This document shows positions 7,738-17,297 of a stretch of 64,000 nt of DNA, piece by piece. A program made the translations under genes and the position numbers. The stretch comes from Listeria cossartiae subsp. cossartiae. GTDB taxonomy: Bacteria > Bacillota > Bacilli > Lactobacillales > Listeriaceae. Under the pieces are notes generated by a model, which was not told the DNA's origin, did not search any database, and saw nothing but the letters and a program-made list of their open reading frames with translations. The DNA lies in the NCBI RefSeq assembly GCF_014224155.1, contig NZ_JAASUI010000005.1, forward strand, positions 62,001 through 126,000. The letters are read 5' to 3'. Every line of letters starts with the position of its first letter. Positions within the stretch are counted from its first letter, which is position 1.

Positions 7738-8605
7738 TGCGCTTAGTAAAAAAATTGATGGAAAACTCTTACTGGATAAAGTGACATTCGAAGTAAAGCC
7801 GGGAGAAATTGTTGGTATAGTTGGACGAAACGGTGTGGGTAAGACAACTCTTTTTCGGACGATAATGGGTTTTTATATCCCAGACGAGGGGGATGTATAC
7901 TTAGATGAACCTTTGAGCAAAAATCCGCAGTTAAAGCAAAGAATGTTTATGCTTCAAGATAATTTAAGTTGTTGGGATGGATATAAAATTCCAACGATCA
8001 AAAAATTCTATCAAAAAACATATCCATTATTTGATGGAGCTAAATTTGATGATTTGATGAAACAAGTCAGCCTAGCCACAGATGTAAAATTTCAAAATTA
8101 TTCTAAAGGAATGAAAGGTCTTTTTGGTCTCGTTCTGGCACTTTCGATAGGAGCCGATTATATTTTACTCGACGAACCAATGGAAGGCCTCGATATCATC
8201 GCTCAAAAGAAAATTATGGGCATATTGTTAGAAGAAGTAGAAAAACGGAAACTAGGAATTATTGTTTCTTCGCACCGTTTAGATGATTTAGATCCGATTG
8301 CTGATTATATTCATATTTTGCAGGATAATCATATTGAAGAATCCTATCACCTGGAATCGCTTCGTGAACAAGCCGTTAAAATCCAAATCGCTTTTGAAAA
8401 TAAAAAAATACCACCTATTTTACTTGAAAATGGAAAAATAATTAATAAGTATGGCCGTGTATATACCATTTTATTCCGAGATATGAATACGGAATTATAT
8501 GCAGCGATTAAAAAAGAAAAACCAATTTTCATGGATGAACTTGCCGTTACGCTAGAAGACTTGTTTATCTATCATCTAGAAGAACAAGGGGGCGAGGAAG
8601 CATGA
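7727..8605 (+). CDS. ABC transporter ATP-binding protein, YtrB-like
   Basis: A 292-residue ABC ATPase. Walker A is GRNGVGKTT, Walker B with catalytic Glu is YILLDEPMEGLD, and the H-loop is VSSHRLDDL. The signature segment reads YSKGMKGLFGLVLAL, so the usual LSGGQ is SKGMK, a variant seen in several antibiotic-type exporters. A C-terminal extension of about 75 residues follows the nucleotide-binding domain. I choose TTG 7727 as start because GGAGGTG at 7714-7720 is well placed; this lies inside the end of the GntR gene. The permease partner overlaps at the 3' end (ATGA). Substrate unknown. Confidence 0.87.
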   Translation: MKVDALSKKIDGKLLLDKVTFEVKPGEIVGIVGRNGVGKTTLFRTIMGFYIPDEGDVYLDEPLSKNPQLKQRMFMLQDNLSCWDGYKIPTIKKFYQKTYPLFDGAKFDDLMKQVSLATDVKFQNYSKGMKGLFGLVLALSIGADYILLDEPMEGLDIIAQKKIMGILLEEVEKRKLGIIVSSHRLDDLDPIADYIHILQDNHIEESYHLESLREQAVKIQIAFENKKIPPILLENGKIINKYGRVYTILFRDMNTELYAAIKKEKPIFMDELAVTLEDLFIYHLEEQGGEEA

Positions 8606-9666
8606 GTACAGGACTTCTCTGGAAAGAATGGCGTCAGAATGCTTGGGTGTTTATATTTATCATCATCGCTTTTATTGGCTCTGAAGCGACAACGGCAACA
8701 AATACAGTTAGTTTATTTAACGAAAACTACAAATATTATCAATCGGAAGAATTTCAAAAATTAAATTCAACTGATCAAAAAATGACAGGGAATGAAATAA
8801 AAAATGATTTAAGCTTAACGCCGTATGATTTTGAAGGAAATTTAGCACTTTTCTTCTATATATTTTTATTCTTGGGATTAAAATTAACGGTTTTTGAGAA
8901 AAATAAGCAGATGGATTATTTTACGTTTGGCTTACCGTATTCAAGGCGGCAACTGTTTTGGCATAAAATGCTTATTCCGCTTGTTTTGATTTTCTTGATA
9001 GGACCTTTAATTATGCTTGGAAGGTTTATGTATATTTATCAGCAAATACCGGAAATATACTTACCAAGTGTGCCAGACGCGTTTATGTATATTGCTTCTT
9101 TTTCACTGCTGTTTTTATTCTCTTATATGTTAGCGATGGCAGTTGGAAATTTAGTTGGGGAAATCATTACAGCTGGTATTATCGCTATTGGCTCGGTTGT
9201 GAGTTTTCTCTATATGTTCCCAGGAGCGTTAACTAATTTGATTGTTGGATTTAAAGCCTATTTTTCTGGGAAGACAATTGCTGATGTTGATGGTGGGGCA
9301 GTGATGTTGTTCAATGCACTTCCAACCCCAATTTTAAGAGGGGGAATGGCGTTAGGGGAATTTATCGTTTTAATTGCTTTATCGGTAGTAATGTTAATCA
9401 TTAGCTGGTACGCAATGAAAACCGCCTCTTTAGAAAATAACGGTAGATTCTTAATGAATAACAAGTTCCGTCTACCGATACTAATTATTGGCTCCATTTA
9501 TATCACTATTTGTTTAAGCGGTCATTACGCCAGTTTCGACTATGCAAAATTAATTACGACTGGACAAGTTGCTGGCTTAGTAATTAAAATGATAGTAATT
9601 TTAATCGCAGCAGCTGTTGCTTTTTGGATACTTATGTACAAATGGAAAACGTTAAGAAAACATTAA
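8602..9666 (+). CDS. ABC transporter permease, multi-pass membrane protein
   Basis: A 354-residue membrane protein with about six to eight hydrophobic segments (for example AWVFIFIIIAFIGSEA at the N-terminus and MIVILIAAAVAFWILMYKW at the C-terminus) and an extracytoplasmic stretch after the first segment (residues about 28-70). It overlaps the upstream ATPase gene by four bases and is followed by a strong terminator, so it ends a regulator-ATPase-permease operon. It has no close named family that I can assign; its role as the membrane half of the exporter comes from context and topology. Confidence 0.8.
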   Translation: MSTGLLWKEWRQNAWVFIFIIIAFIGSEATTATNTVSLFNENYKYYQSEEFQKLNSTDQKMTGNEIKNDLSLTPYDFEGNLALFFYIFLFLGLKLTVFEKNKQMDYFTFGLPYSRRQLFWHKMLIPLVLIFLIGPLIMLGRFMYIYQQIPEIYLPSVPDAFMYIASFSLLFLFSYMLAMAVGNLVGEIITAGIIAIGSVVSFLYMFPGALTNLIVGFKAYFSGKTIADVDGGAVMLFNALPTPILRGGMALGEFIVLIALSVVMLIISWYAMKTASLENNGRFLMNNKFRLPILIIGSIYITICLSGHYASFDYAKLITTGQVAGLVIKMIVILIAAAVAFWILMYKWKTLRKH

Positions 9667-9705
9667 AAAAGGTCGAGAATGGGATTCGCCATTCTCGACC
9701 TTTTT
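9666..9705. terminator. Bidirectional terminator between permease and MFS genes
   Basis: AAAAAGGTCGAGAATGG and its exact complement flank a 6-nt GATTCG loop. A-run and T-run give U-tails on both strands, so it can end both convergent operons. Confidence 0.92.
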
Positions 9706-9706
9706 G

Positions 9707-10900
9707 CTATATATGATCACGAGCAAATTTTTTCTTTCTTGCAAAAACAACTAGTAAAAGCGCTAATCCGAACAATGCAATGCCAGCGTTTAGTAAGAAA
9801 ATAGCGGCAATATCAACTCGGGAAATAGCTGCGGCGATTAGTGGAATAATAAATACGGCAATCCCTTCCGCAATAGTGTAAAGGCTAGTAACAAAGCCTT
9901 TTCCGCGAGCTGAAACTTCGGCAAGTAACGTGAGCCCTAGTTGAATGATTCCTCCAGCAGAGAAATAACCAAGTAAGAAAGCTCCAACGATACATACGAT
10001 TTCGCTTGGGAAAGCAAATAAGGTGAAGGAAATGAGCATCGTCATAGTGATGTAGGTAATTAAAATATACAACGTTCGCACGCCGCGATTTCCTAAAACA
10101 AATGTTACACATACGCAGATAATCGCTCCGACACTCGCATAGCTGACAAGTAATCGGGAAGCATCATCGGTCATATGGATGACTTCAGATCCGTATTTAG
10201 CAATCCATTGACTCATAATATAAAGTAATGTTTGAGCGACAAAACCAAATAAGATTAAACAAATTTCATCAATACTAAAATGAAACTTCTGCTTTTTCTC
10301 TTCGGCAAGTTCTGCTTCAAAATCTAGCGGTTTTCCAACAGTCATTGGCGGGAAAGTACGCGTTAACGTATAGAGCAAGTTGATAAGTAAAATGACGATT
10401 AAAACAACAAAGCTCCAGCCATACCACAAGTTGTTTGCCAAAATGAAAGCAATCATGAACGGTAAAAGGAATTGCCCAGTTTGTACGAAGGCTTTAACGA
10501 TAATGTTGGCAGATGCAGCTTTTTTGGGATAAGCTTCCATAAGTGCGGGATAAGTTCCTGTGTCTAAGAAGGAGTTAGCTATCCCAGCGGAAATCCCAAA
10601 TGCATAAGCGATAATCGTGTTTGGACTTAATAAAATACCGCCTAAAAAGACAATGTAGAAAAACACACCGAGAATAACAGACAACTTTCGACCAAATTTA
10701 TCGGATAGTTTTCCTGAAATAAATACAGCTAATAATTTACCAATCCCAAAGGAAGATACAACGCCGGCAGCACCAGCTAAATCTGTATGCCATTTTTGAG
10801 ATAAAAAATCAATATTTTGTGCGATGATGATTAACGCCATACCATGAACAAAGTAGTTCATATAAAGACCTAGTGATGTAGATAAATATTTATTTTTCAT
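9707..10900 (-). CDS. MFS transporter of the qui cluster, distal copy
   Basis: A 397-residue major facilitator with twelve predicted membrane helices. The loop 2-3 signature reads GKLSDKFGRKLSV (family consensus G-x-x-x-D-R-x-G-R-R). It is a paralogue of the next MFS gene: both start with YFxHGxxxxxxxQ segments and share SAGIANSFLDTGTYPALMEA / VGGAANSFLDTAVTPSVLEI. AAAGGAGAG precedes the ATG. It is the last gene on this strand before the bidirectional terminator. A 154-bp gap from the upstream MFS gene allows a separate promoter. Likely substrate is shikimate or a related hydroaromatic acid, inferred only from neighbours. Confidence 0.85.
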   Translation of the reverse strand: MKNKYLSTSLGLYMNYFVHGMALIIIAQNIDFLSQKWHTDLAGAAGVVSSFGIGKLLAVFISGKLSDKFGRKLSVILGVFFYIVFLGGILLSPNTIIAYAFGISAGIANSFLDTGTYPALMEAYPKKAASANIIVKAFVQTGQFLLPFMIAFILANNLWYGWSFVVLIVILLINLLYTLTRTFPPMTVGKPLDFEAELAEEKKQKFHFSIDEICLILFGFVAQTLLYIMSQWIAKYGSEVIHMTDDASRLLVSYASVGAIICVCVTFVLGNRGVRTLYILITYITMTMLISFTLFAFPSEIVCIVGAFLLGYFSAGGIIQLGLTLLAEVSARGKGFVTSLYTIAEGIAVFIIPLIAAAISRVDIAAIFLLNAGIALFGLALLLVVFARKKKFARDHI

Positions 10901-11017
10901 AGTCTGCTCTCCTTTATGTAAGTATGAGGGCTTTTTATTAGAAATGTCCTCTTTTTTCAGGTGTACATATAGATAAAATACATAAGTTTGTGCTTTACTT
11001 CACAAATGATATGTAAG

Positions 11018-11047
11018 TTCAACTGAGCGGGTGAATGCTCAGTTGAA
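11018..11047. repeat. Perfect hairpin after the proximal MFS gene
   Basis: TTCAACTGAGC and GCTCAGTTGAA form an 11-bp perfect stem with an 8-nt loop, seven bases beyond the MFS stop codon. On the reverse strand no T-run follows, so it looks more like a processing or 3'-end-stabilising hairpin than a classical terminator; partial read-through to the distal MFS gene is likely. Confidence 0.6.
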
Positions 11048-11054
11048 TAATTAA

Positions 11055-12263
11055 TTATTTAGTTGCGATTTTAGATTCGCTTTTATAACGCATGTTGACG
11101 AAGATTGCTAGTAGGATACCAATAACAGTTATCGCTACATTGAATAATAACACATATTTCGGACCTTCGATACCACCAGCTTTTGTAATATAGCTCGCTA
11201 CGTTTAAAACGATGTAGTTTGCTAGGCTAGAAGAAATCATGACAATCGAAGTGATTTTTCCTTTATTAGTAGGGAAGAACTCGTTTGCAGTCGATACAGC
11301 TAGTTGAAGAACCCCACCAGCAGCAGCGTATCCGATAACAAATCCACCGATTAAACAAATAGTTGGTGTTTGAACGATGTAAATAATTAGTAGCATTAAT
11401 GTTGCGATTGCTGGATATAGAATCAAAATACGTACTGGTAAAATAAATTTCTTCACGAGAACAGCGGTAATTAAAATCGCGCACATGGTTCCAAGGGAGT
11501 AGAATGATTGAATTTTACTTGGATCAGCCATGCCGTATAATTTTCCAAGTTCTTGGTTACAGTTTAACCATAGTTGGAAAGTGGAAGTACAGGTAAAACC
11601 AATACCGATAATTGCCCAACTTGTTGCGTTGAATTTCATTTTCGCAGGTTTTGCTTTTTCGCCGCCAACATTGTTGTTCATTGGAGGGAACGGCATAAAT
11701 GCGATAATTAAACCATCAATAACGATTAAAGCCATTGTAATGATGAATAGTGTACGGAATGACATATTTGCCGCTGCAACCATACCAATTGCGAAAGGTA
11801 AGACGAATTGCCCGATAGAAATGGAGAATTTAGTAAACATGTTGGCAATCGCGCCATTTTTCGTGAAAATTTCTAAAACAGATGGTGTTACAGCTGTGTC
11901 TAAGAATGAGTTCGCAGCTCCTCCGACAAAAGCGAAAGCGTAAGCGATATACATATTTGGTGCAAATGCTAGACCGATGAAATAAATGGCATATAAACCA
12001 ACACCGATTAATGCAGAAGGTTTACGTCCAAATTTATCTGAAAAAGGTCCAGAAATTGGTAGCGTTAGTAAGCGACCTAAGCCAAGTGCCGCGATAACCG
12101 CGATAACCATACTTACGTCAAATGTGCCGTCAGAAAGCGTGTCTGCTCCCCATACTCCGGCGAAATCTTGTTTGTATTGGCCAAGAATGGATACCCCAAT
12201 ACCGTGAATAAAATAAGTAAAATAAAGTGCTATTGCTGTTGGATAAAATCTTTTTGCGTTCAT
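11055..12263 (-). CDS. MFS transporter of the qui cluster, proximal copy
   Basis: A 402-residue MFS permease with twelve hydrophobic segments and loop motif GPFSDKFGRKPSALIG. Start ATG is preceded by GAGAGGAG. It lies 33 bp downstream of the AroE-type dehydrogenase on the same strand, so it belongs to the same transcript. Together with its paralogue it is the obvious uptake candidate for the shikimate or quinate used by the neighbouring enzymes. That assignment is inferred from context; no substrate-specific residues are known to me. Confidence 0.85.
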   Translation of the reverse strand: MNAKRFYPTAIALYFTYFIHGIGVSILGQYKQDFAGVWGADTLSDGTFDVSMVIAVIAALGLGRLLTLPISGPFSDKFGRKPSALIGVGLYAIYFIGLAFAPNMYIAYAFAFVGGAANSFLDTAVTPSVLEIFTKNGAIANMFTKFSISIGQFVLPFAIGMVAAANMSFRTLFIITMALIVIDGLIIAFMPFPPMNNNVGGEKAKPAKMKFNATSWAIIGIGFTCTSTFQLWLNCNQELGKLYGMADPSKIQSFYSLGTMCAILITAVLVKKFILPVRILILYPAIATLMLLIIYIVQTPTICLIGGFVIGYAAAGGVLQLAVSTANEFFPTNKGKITSIVMISSSLANYIVLNVASYITKAGGIEGPKYVLLFNVAITVIGILLAIFVNMRYKSESKIATK

Positions 12264-12296
12264 TTTTTTCTCCTCTCGAAATCCTGATGAATTTAT

Positions 12297-13166
12297 TTAG
12301 TTAAAATATAGATCCTTTACTTCTGAAACTGGCATATCTTTTCCAGTAAACAGTTTGTATGCTTCGGCGCCTTGCCACAAAAGCATTCCTAATCCGCCAA
12401 CTATTTTACAACCAGCCGCTTCTGCATCTCGTAATAGTTTGGTTTTCTTAGGGTTATAAACAATGTCTGTTACGATGAGTTCTTTTCGAAAAACAGCGGG
12501 ATCGTTAATTGGTGTTTCCTGTTCGTTTGGCTGCATACCAACGAGTGTTGCGTTGACAAGGATGTCGCTAGTTGCAATTTCCGCATGTAATCTTTCTGTA
12601 TCGTTCAAATCATAAATATGTACGATGCAATGTGGTACTTCTTGTTTAATCGAAGTAATTGTTTGTTTTGCTTTTTCATAAAAAGCGTCTTTAATATTAA
12701 AAATGGTGATTTCCTTGGCCCCATCAAGTGCACACTGGACTTGGATTGCTGTAGCCGCGCCACCAGCACCGATTATAGTCATTTTTTTACCGGCAACATC
12801 GACATGAGCATCTCGTAAATTTGCAACAAAACCGAGGCCGTCTGTGATATGCCCGGTTAGTTTCCCGTTTTCATTTACGATTGTGTTAACAGCGCCAATC
12901 ATCCGAGCAGCAGGGGAAAGGTCATCCATGTATTTTAAAACTTCACTTTTACAAGGCATGGTTACGTTAGAACCACGAAGGTTAAATGTTTTAATTGCGC
13001 TTATCGTATCGGCAACTTTTTCAATAGGGGTGTCAAAAGCAAGGTAGGCATAATCCAAACCAGCTTTTTGAAAACTGTAATTATACATGATTGGAGATTT
13101 TGAATGATCTATGGGTGAACCAATTAAGCCAAGCAGCCTAGTCGTTCCTGATATTCGATTTTCCAT
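12297..13166 (-). CDS. Shikimate/quinate dehydrogenase, AroE family
   Basis: A 289-residue NAD(P)-dependent shikimate dehydrogenase. Substrate-binding motif LIGSPIDHSKSP near residue 15, catalytic Lys 73 in NVTMPCKSE, catalytic Asp 109 in TDGLGF, nucleotide-binding GAGGAA at 133-138, and the C-terminal GLGMLLWQGAEAYKLFTG are all present. Its place between a dehydratase/enoate reductase pair and two carriers suggests a catabolic role (shikimate to 3-dehydroshikimate) rather than the biosynthetic AroE. The ribosome site GGAGGTAAAGG is strong. The fragment TMPCK has Pro-Cys where biosynthetic enzymes more often have Pro-His/Leu. Cofactor preference (NAD or NADP) is not certain. Confidence 0.9.
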   Translation of the reverse strand: MENRISGTTRLLGLIGSPIDHSKSPIMYNYSFQKAGLDYAYLAFDTPIEKVADTISAIKTFNLRGSNVTMPCKSEVLKYMDDLSPAARMIGAVNTIVNENGKLTGHITDGLGFVANLRDAHVDVAGKKMTIIGAGGAATAIQVQCALDGAKEITIFNIKDAFYEKAKQTITSIKQEVPHCIVHIYDLNDTERLHAEIATSDILVNATLVGMQPNEQETPINDPAVFRKELIVTDIVYNPKKTKLLRDAEAAGCKIVGGLGMLLWQGAEAYKLFTGKDMPVSEVKDLYFN

Positions 13167-13188
13167 GTTTCCTTTACCTCCGAATGAA

Positions 13189-13218
13189 TCATACTCGCTG
13201 TCCTCACAACGAGTATGA
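13189..13218. repeat. Intercistronic hairpin before the shikimate dehydrogenase gene
   Basis: TCATACTCG and CGAGTATGA form a perfect 9-bp stem around a 12-nt loop in the 59-bp gap between the enoate reductase stop and the dehydrogenase ribosome site. No T-run follows, so it is more likely an mRNA stability or translation element than a terminator. Confidence 0.55.
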
Positions 13219-13225
13219 CAACAAA

Positions 13226-15151
13226 TTATAATTGTAATACAGCGTCTAGTGCTTCTTTCGTTGCGTCTAATGCTCGGCGTGCGCGAATGGCATCACCGAT
13301 AACATAAGTTTCAGGTACGATTTTCTTGATAGCTTCTTCTAGCGGGTTATAAGCTCTTGAGCCCATTGCCAGCACAACAGAGTCAAAACCGTCAATTCGG
13401 TATTCTTTGTCATCTGCTAAGGAATACGTTACCCCGTCTGCAAAGAAACTGGTCACTTTTGCGTTAGTCACACTTTTGATTTTATATTCATCGAAATCGC
13501 GCATAAGGAATTTGCGATGCTCAGAAATGACATCTGCTCCGACTTCATCGCGTAGTTCAACAACAGTAACCTCATGACCAGCTTCACCTAGAAATGCAGC
13601 TGTTTCACTACCAACCATGCCGCCACCGACAACAAGAACTTTTTTGCCACAGGTTTCTTTACCATCCAGTAAGTCAACTGCGTGGATTAATCCAGCATCC
13701 TCAATTCCTGGAATAGGTAAAACAAGCGGGGTTGCTCCAGTCGCGATAATAACGGCATCTGGGGAAACTTCCTGAATAAGTTCTGTTGTGACAGGTGTAT
13801 TCGTTTTAATTTCCACATCGAATTGCTCGCATTTTTTAATATAGCTGCGAACCATATTGGTCAAATCACCTTTACCGGGAGGATAGGCTGCTAGGCGCAT
13901 TTGGCCGCCAATCATATCAGATGCTTCGTATACTGTTACATCATGACCTCTGGAGCCTGCCATCCATCCAGCATAAAGTCCGCCAACGCCGCCACCGACA
14001 ACAACCACTTTTTTACTTGGTGTTTTTGGTAAGTAAGCTTCGGATTCGCGCCCGAGTAGTGGATTGACTAAACAAGTAATTGGTTTGCCGGCATACATGT
14101 TAGCGACACAACCTTGAAGGCAAGCGATACAAGGAAGTAGTTCATCCAATTTGCCAGCCGCCGCTTTGTTGGGTGTTTCTGGATCTGCTAAAGACTGACG
14201 CCCAAAGGCAACTAAGTCAGCACGGCCTTCACGAACCATTAATTCTGCATAATGTGGCTCGGTAAAACGACCAACCGTAATAACGGGGATAGAAACGGCG
14301 CGTTTAATTTGCGTCACAAGGTCGGAACTGAATCCTGCGTGCAAGACAGTTGGCGCCCACATGTATTCATCGCGAATGTGAACACTACGGGAAACATGCA
14401 AACCATCCAAACCGCAATCTTCTAAATATGCGGCAACCGTCGCGCTATCTTGAACGCTAAGCCCGCCGTCCACGCCATCGGTACTATTAATCCGGCAGAG
14501 AATCGCGACAGAATGCCCAACGCGCTTACGAATACTTTCAATAATAAGTCGTGGCAACCGCATTCTATTTTCAAAACAACCGCCAAATTCATCTACGCGC
14601 TTGTTCGTCCGGGCAGATAAGAAACTACTTACTAAATAGCCATGGGCACAATGAATTTCAACTGCATCCGCGCCCGCTTTTTTTGCTCGTAAAGCGGCTT
14701 CTCCATAGAGCTCGATTAATTCGTATAGCTCTTCACGGGAAATGGCTTCTGGCGTATTTCGTCCAGCAGCAGAGGCAATCGCAGAAGCGGCTTTTAAAGG
14801 AAAACCAGATACTTTGGAATTCCCTTCCGGTCCAGCATGCTGCAATTGCACAGAAATTTTAGCTCCCGCATCATGGCATACATCAATCACTCGTTTAAAA
14901 CTAGCAATTTGATGATCGCTATAAAGACAGGCTTTATTGGCGCCACCTTTTGCACGGACATCTACTACAGTCGCTTCAAACGTAATCAGTCCAAAGCCAC
15001 CAAGCGCCCGTTCTTTATAATAAGCAAGGGAAGTATCTGATAAAGTTCCATCTGTATTCGCATAGTTGTTACACATTGGTGATACTACAAATCGGTTAGG
15101 CACTTTCATCGGCCCGATATCAATGGGTGAAAACATCGAATTAAATTTCAA
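13226..15151 (-). CDS. NADH:flavin oxidoreductase / enoate reductase (Fe-S flavoenzyme)
   Basis: A 641-residue member of the 2,4-dienoyl-CoA reductase / enoate reductase family. Residues 1-330 form an old-yellow-enzyme FMN barrel (PNRFVVSPMCNNYA, VQLQHAG, EIHCAHGYLVSSFLS). A four-Cys cluster motif follows (C341, C344, C348, C360 in the CIACLQGC region) for a 4Fe-4S centre. The C-terminal half is an FAD/NAD domain with VVVGGGVGGLYAG and a second VVGGGMVGSETA. I start at TTG 15151, nine bases after AAAGGAAA; a GTG three codons upstream abuts that site. It sits between the dehydratase and dehydrogenase genes, so it may reduce an unsaturated ring intermediate; substrate unknown. Confidence 0.88.
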   Translation of the reverse strand: MKFNSMFSPIDIGPMKVPNRFVVSPMCNNYANTDGTLSDTSLAYYKERALGGFGLITFEATVVDVRAKGGANKACLYSDHQIASFKRVIDVCHDAGAKISVQLQHAGPEGNSKVSGFPLKAASAIASAAGRNTPEAISREELYELIELYGEAALRAKKAGADAVEIHCAHGYLVSSFLSARTNKRVDEFGGCFENRMRLPRLIIESIRKRVGHSVAILCRINSTDGVDGGLSVQDSATVAAYLEDCGLDGLHVSRSVHIRDEYMWAPTVLHAGFSSDLVTQIKRAVSIPVITVGRFTEPHYAELMVREGRADLVAFGRQSLADPETPNKAAAGKLDELLPCIACLQGCVANMYAGKPITCLVNPLLGRESEAYLPKTPSKKVVVVGGGVGGLYAGWMAGSRGHDVTVYEASDMIGGQMRLAAYPPGKGDLTNMVRSYIKKCEQFDVEIKTNTPVTTELIQEVSPDAVIIATGATPLVLPIPGIEDAGLIHAVDLLDGKETCGKKVLVVGGGMVGSETAAFLGEAGHEVTVVELRDEVGADVISEHRKFLMRDFDEYKIKSVTNAKVTSFFADGVTYSLADDKEYRIDGFDSVVLAMGSRAYNPLEEAIKKIVPETYVIGDAIRARRALDATKEALDAVLQL

Positions 15152-15220
15152 AAATAACACTTTCCTTTCAACAGGGAATCGTTCTTTTACGTTACAATAT
15201 TCACATAATCGGATAGGCGT

Positions 15221-16162
<942 letters not shown>

Positions 16163-16323
16163 TTAAAAATCTCTGATGTGATAACGCCTTCAATAGTTGA
16201 AAAATGAACTGGACAGTTAACCTATTCTACCGTATATTGGTTTTTAAGGAATAAGTTTATTTCACTGGCGTAACTACAGTTTAATTGTATTATGACTATT
16301 CCATAAAAACAAATTGGTATTAT

Positions 16324-16339
16324 TCTATTAATTGATAGA
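16324..16339. promoter_or_regulatory. Candidate LysR-type operator in the quiC-quiR intergenic region
   Basis: TCTAT-N6-ATAGA is a symmetric element 38 bp upstream of the LysR start. The 301-bp region 16076-16376 holds no gene and otherwise only AT-rich DNA, including a possible reverse-strand -10 (TAGAAT) near 16225. The assignment to QuiR is by position only. Confidence 0.35.
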
Positions 16340-16376
16340 TAAATTGCATAGATAATTTTTAGTGAGGGGAGAAGCC

Positions 16377-17255
16377 ATGAATTTACACCATTTACGTTAT
16401 TTCGTCACATTGGCGCACATGGAGCATTACACAAAAGCAGCTGAAAAATTACTGATTACGCAACCTAGTTTAAGTCACGCGATTTCCTCTTTAGAACAAG
16501 AATTAGGTATTGCTTTATTTGAAAAAGAAGGTCGGAATATCGGATTAAGTAAGGCGGGGAGAGTGTTTCTTGATTATGTGGAAGAATCACTCGATATGCT
16601 AGACGCTGGTGTCGCGACTACTAAGAAAGCGGCAAATGGGGAAGGGCAGATTGACTTGGCATTTTTGCAAACACTCGGAACCTCCCTCGTACCAAAGCTC
16701 GTTCAAGAATTCTTGCAAACCGAACCAGAAAAGAAAATCGATTTTGTTTTCCATACTGGTGTTTCGATTGATATTATTCAAGGTTTAAAAGAAAAGAAAT
16801 TCGATATTGGCATCTGCTCCAAACTCGAAAATGAACGAAATATCCATTTTACGCCGATTGCCAAACAAGAATTAGTGCTTATTGTACCAAAAAATCATCC
16901 GCTAGCTGAGAAAGACTGGATTGATTTAAGCGAAACCGTAGACTATCCGCACATCGCTTTCTCGAAAAAAAGCGGATTGCGGCCAATTATCGATGAACTA
17001 TTTAGGAAAATTGGCGCGGAATATACAATCGCCTATGAAATCGAGGTAGACCAAGTGATTGCGGGGATGGTCGCGCAAAATTTTGGGATTGCCGTGGTTC
17101 CGAACATGCCAATTTTAAATTATATCGATGTGAAGGTGTTGCCAATTAGAAGTCCGAACTGGGAACGATTCTTTTATTTAGCGGTTGCGAAAAATCAGAC
17201 CTTAACTCCTGCGGCAGAGCAGTTTAAACAATTTATGTTAGAGCATCGCATTTAA
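16377..17255 (+). CDS. quiR: LysR-family regulator of the qui genes
   Basis: A 292-residue LysR-type regulator. The N-terminal HTH is intact (MNLHHLRYFVTLAHMEHYTKAAEKL, then QPSLSHAISSLEQELGIALFEK) and an effector-binding domain covers about residues 90-290. ATG 16377 follows GAGGGGAG; the frame extends 15 bases further upstream without a better start. It is divergent from quiC, the usual LysR arrangement. In Listeria this position corresponds to QuiR, reported to activate qui operons in response to shikimate; the identification is from synteny and recalled literature. A strong terminator follows. Confidence 0.85.
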   Translation: MNLHHLRYFVTLAHMEHYTKAAEKLLITQPSLSHAISSLEQELGIALFEKEGRNIGLSKAGRVFLDYVEESLDMLDAGVATTKKAANGEGQIDLAFLQTLGTSLVPKLVQEFLQTEPEKKIDFVFHTGVSIDIIQGLKEKKFDIGICSKLENERNIHFTPIAKQELVLIVPKNHPLAEKDWIDLSETVDYPHIAFSKKSGLRPIIDELFRKIGAEYTIAYEIEVDQVIAGMVAQNFGIAVVPNMPILNYIDVKVLPIRSPNWERFFYLAVAKNQTLTPAAEQFKQFMLEHRI

Positions 17256-17256
17256 A

Positions 17257-17294
17257 AAAAAGTAGCTATCCCATCATTGGGATAGCTACTTTTT
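17257..17294. terminator. Bidirectional terminator between quiR and the CorC gene
   Basis: AAAAAGTAGCTATCCCA and its exact complement flank a TCAT loop, with U-tails available on both strands for the convergent genes. Confidence 0.92.
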
Positions 17295-17297
17295 GCA

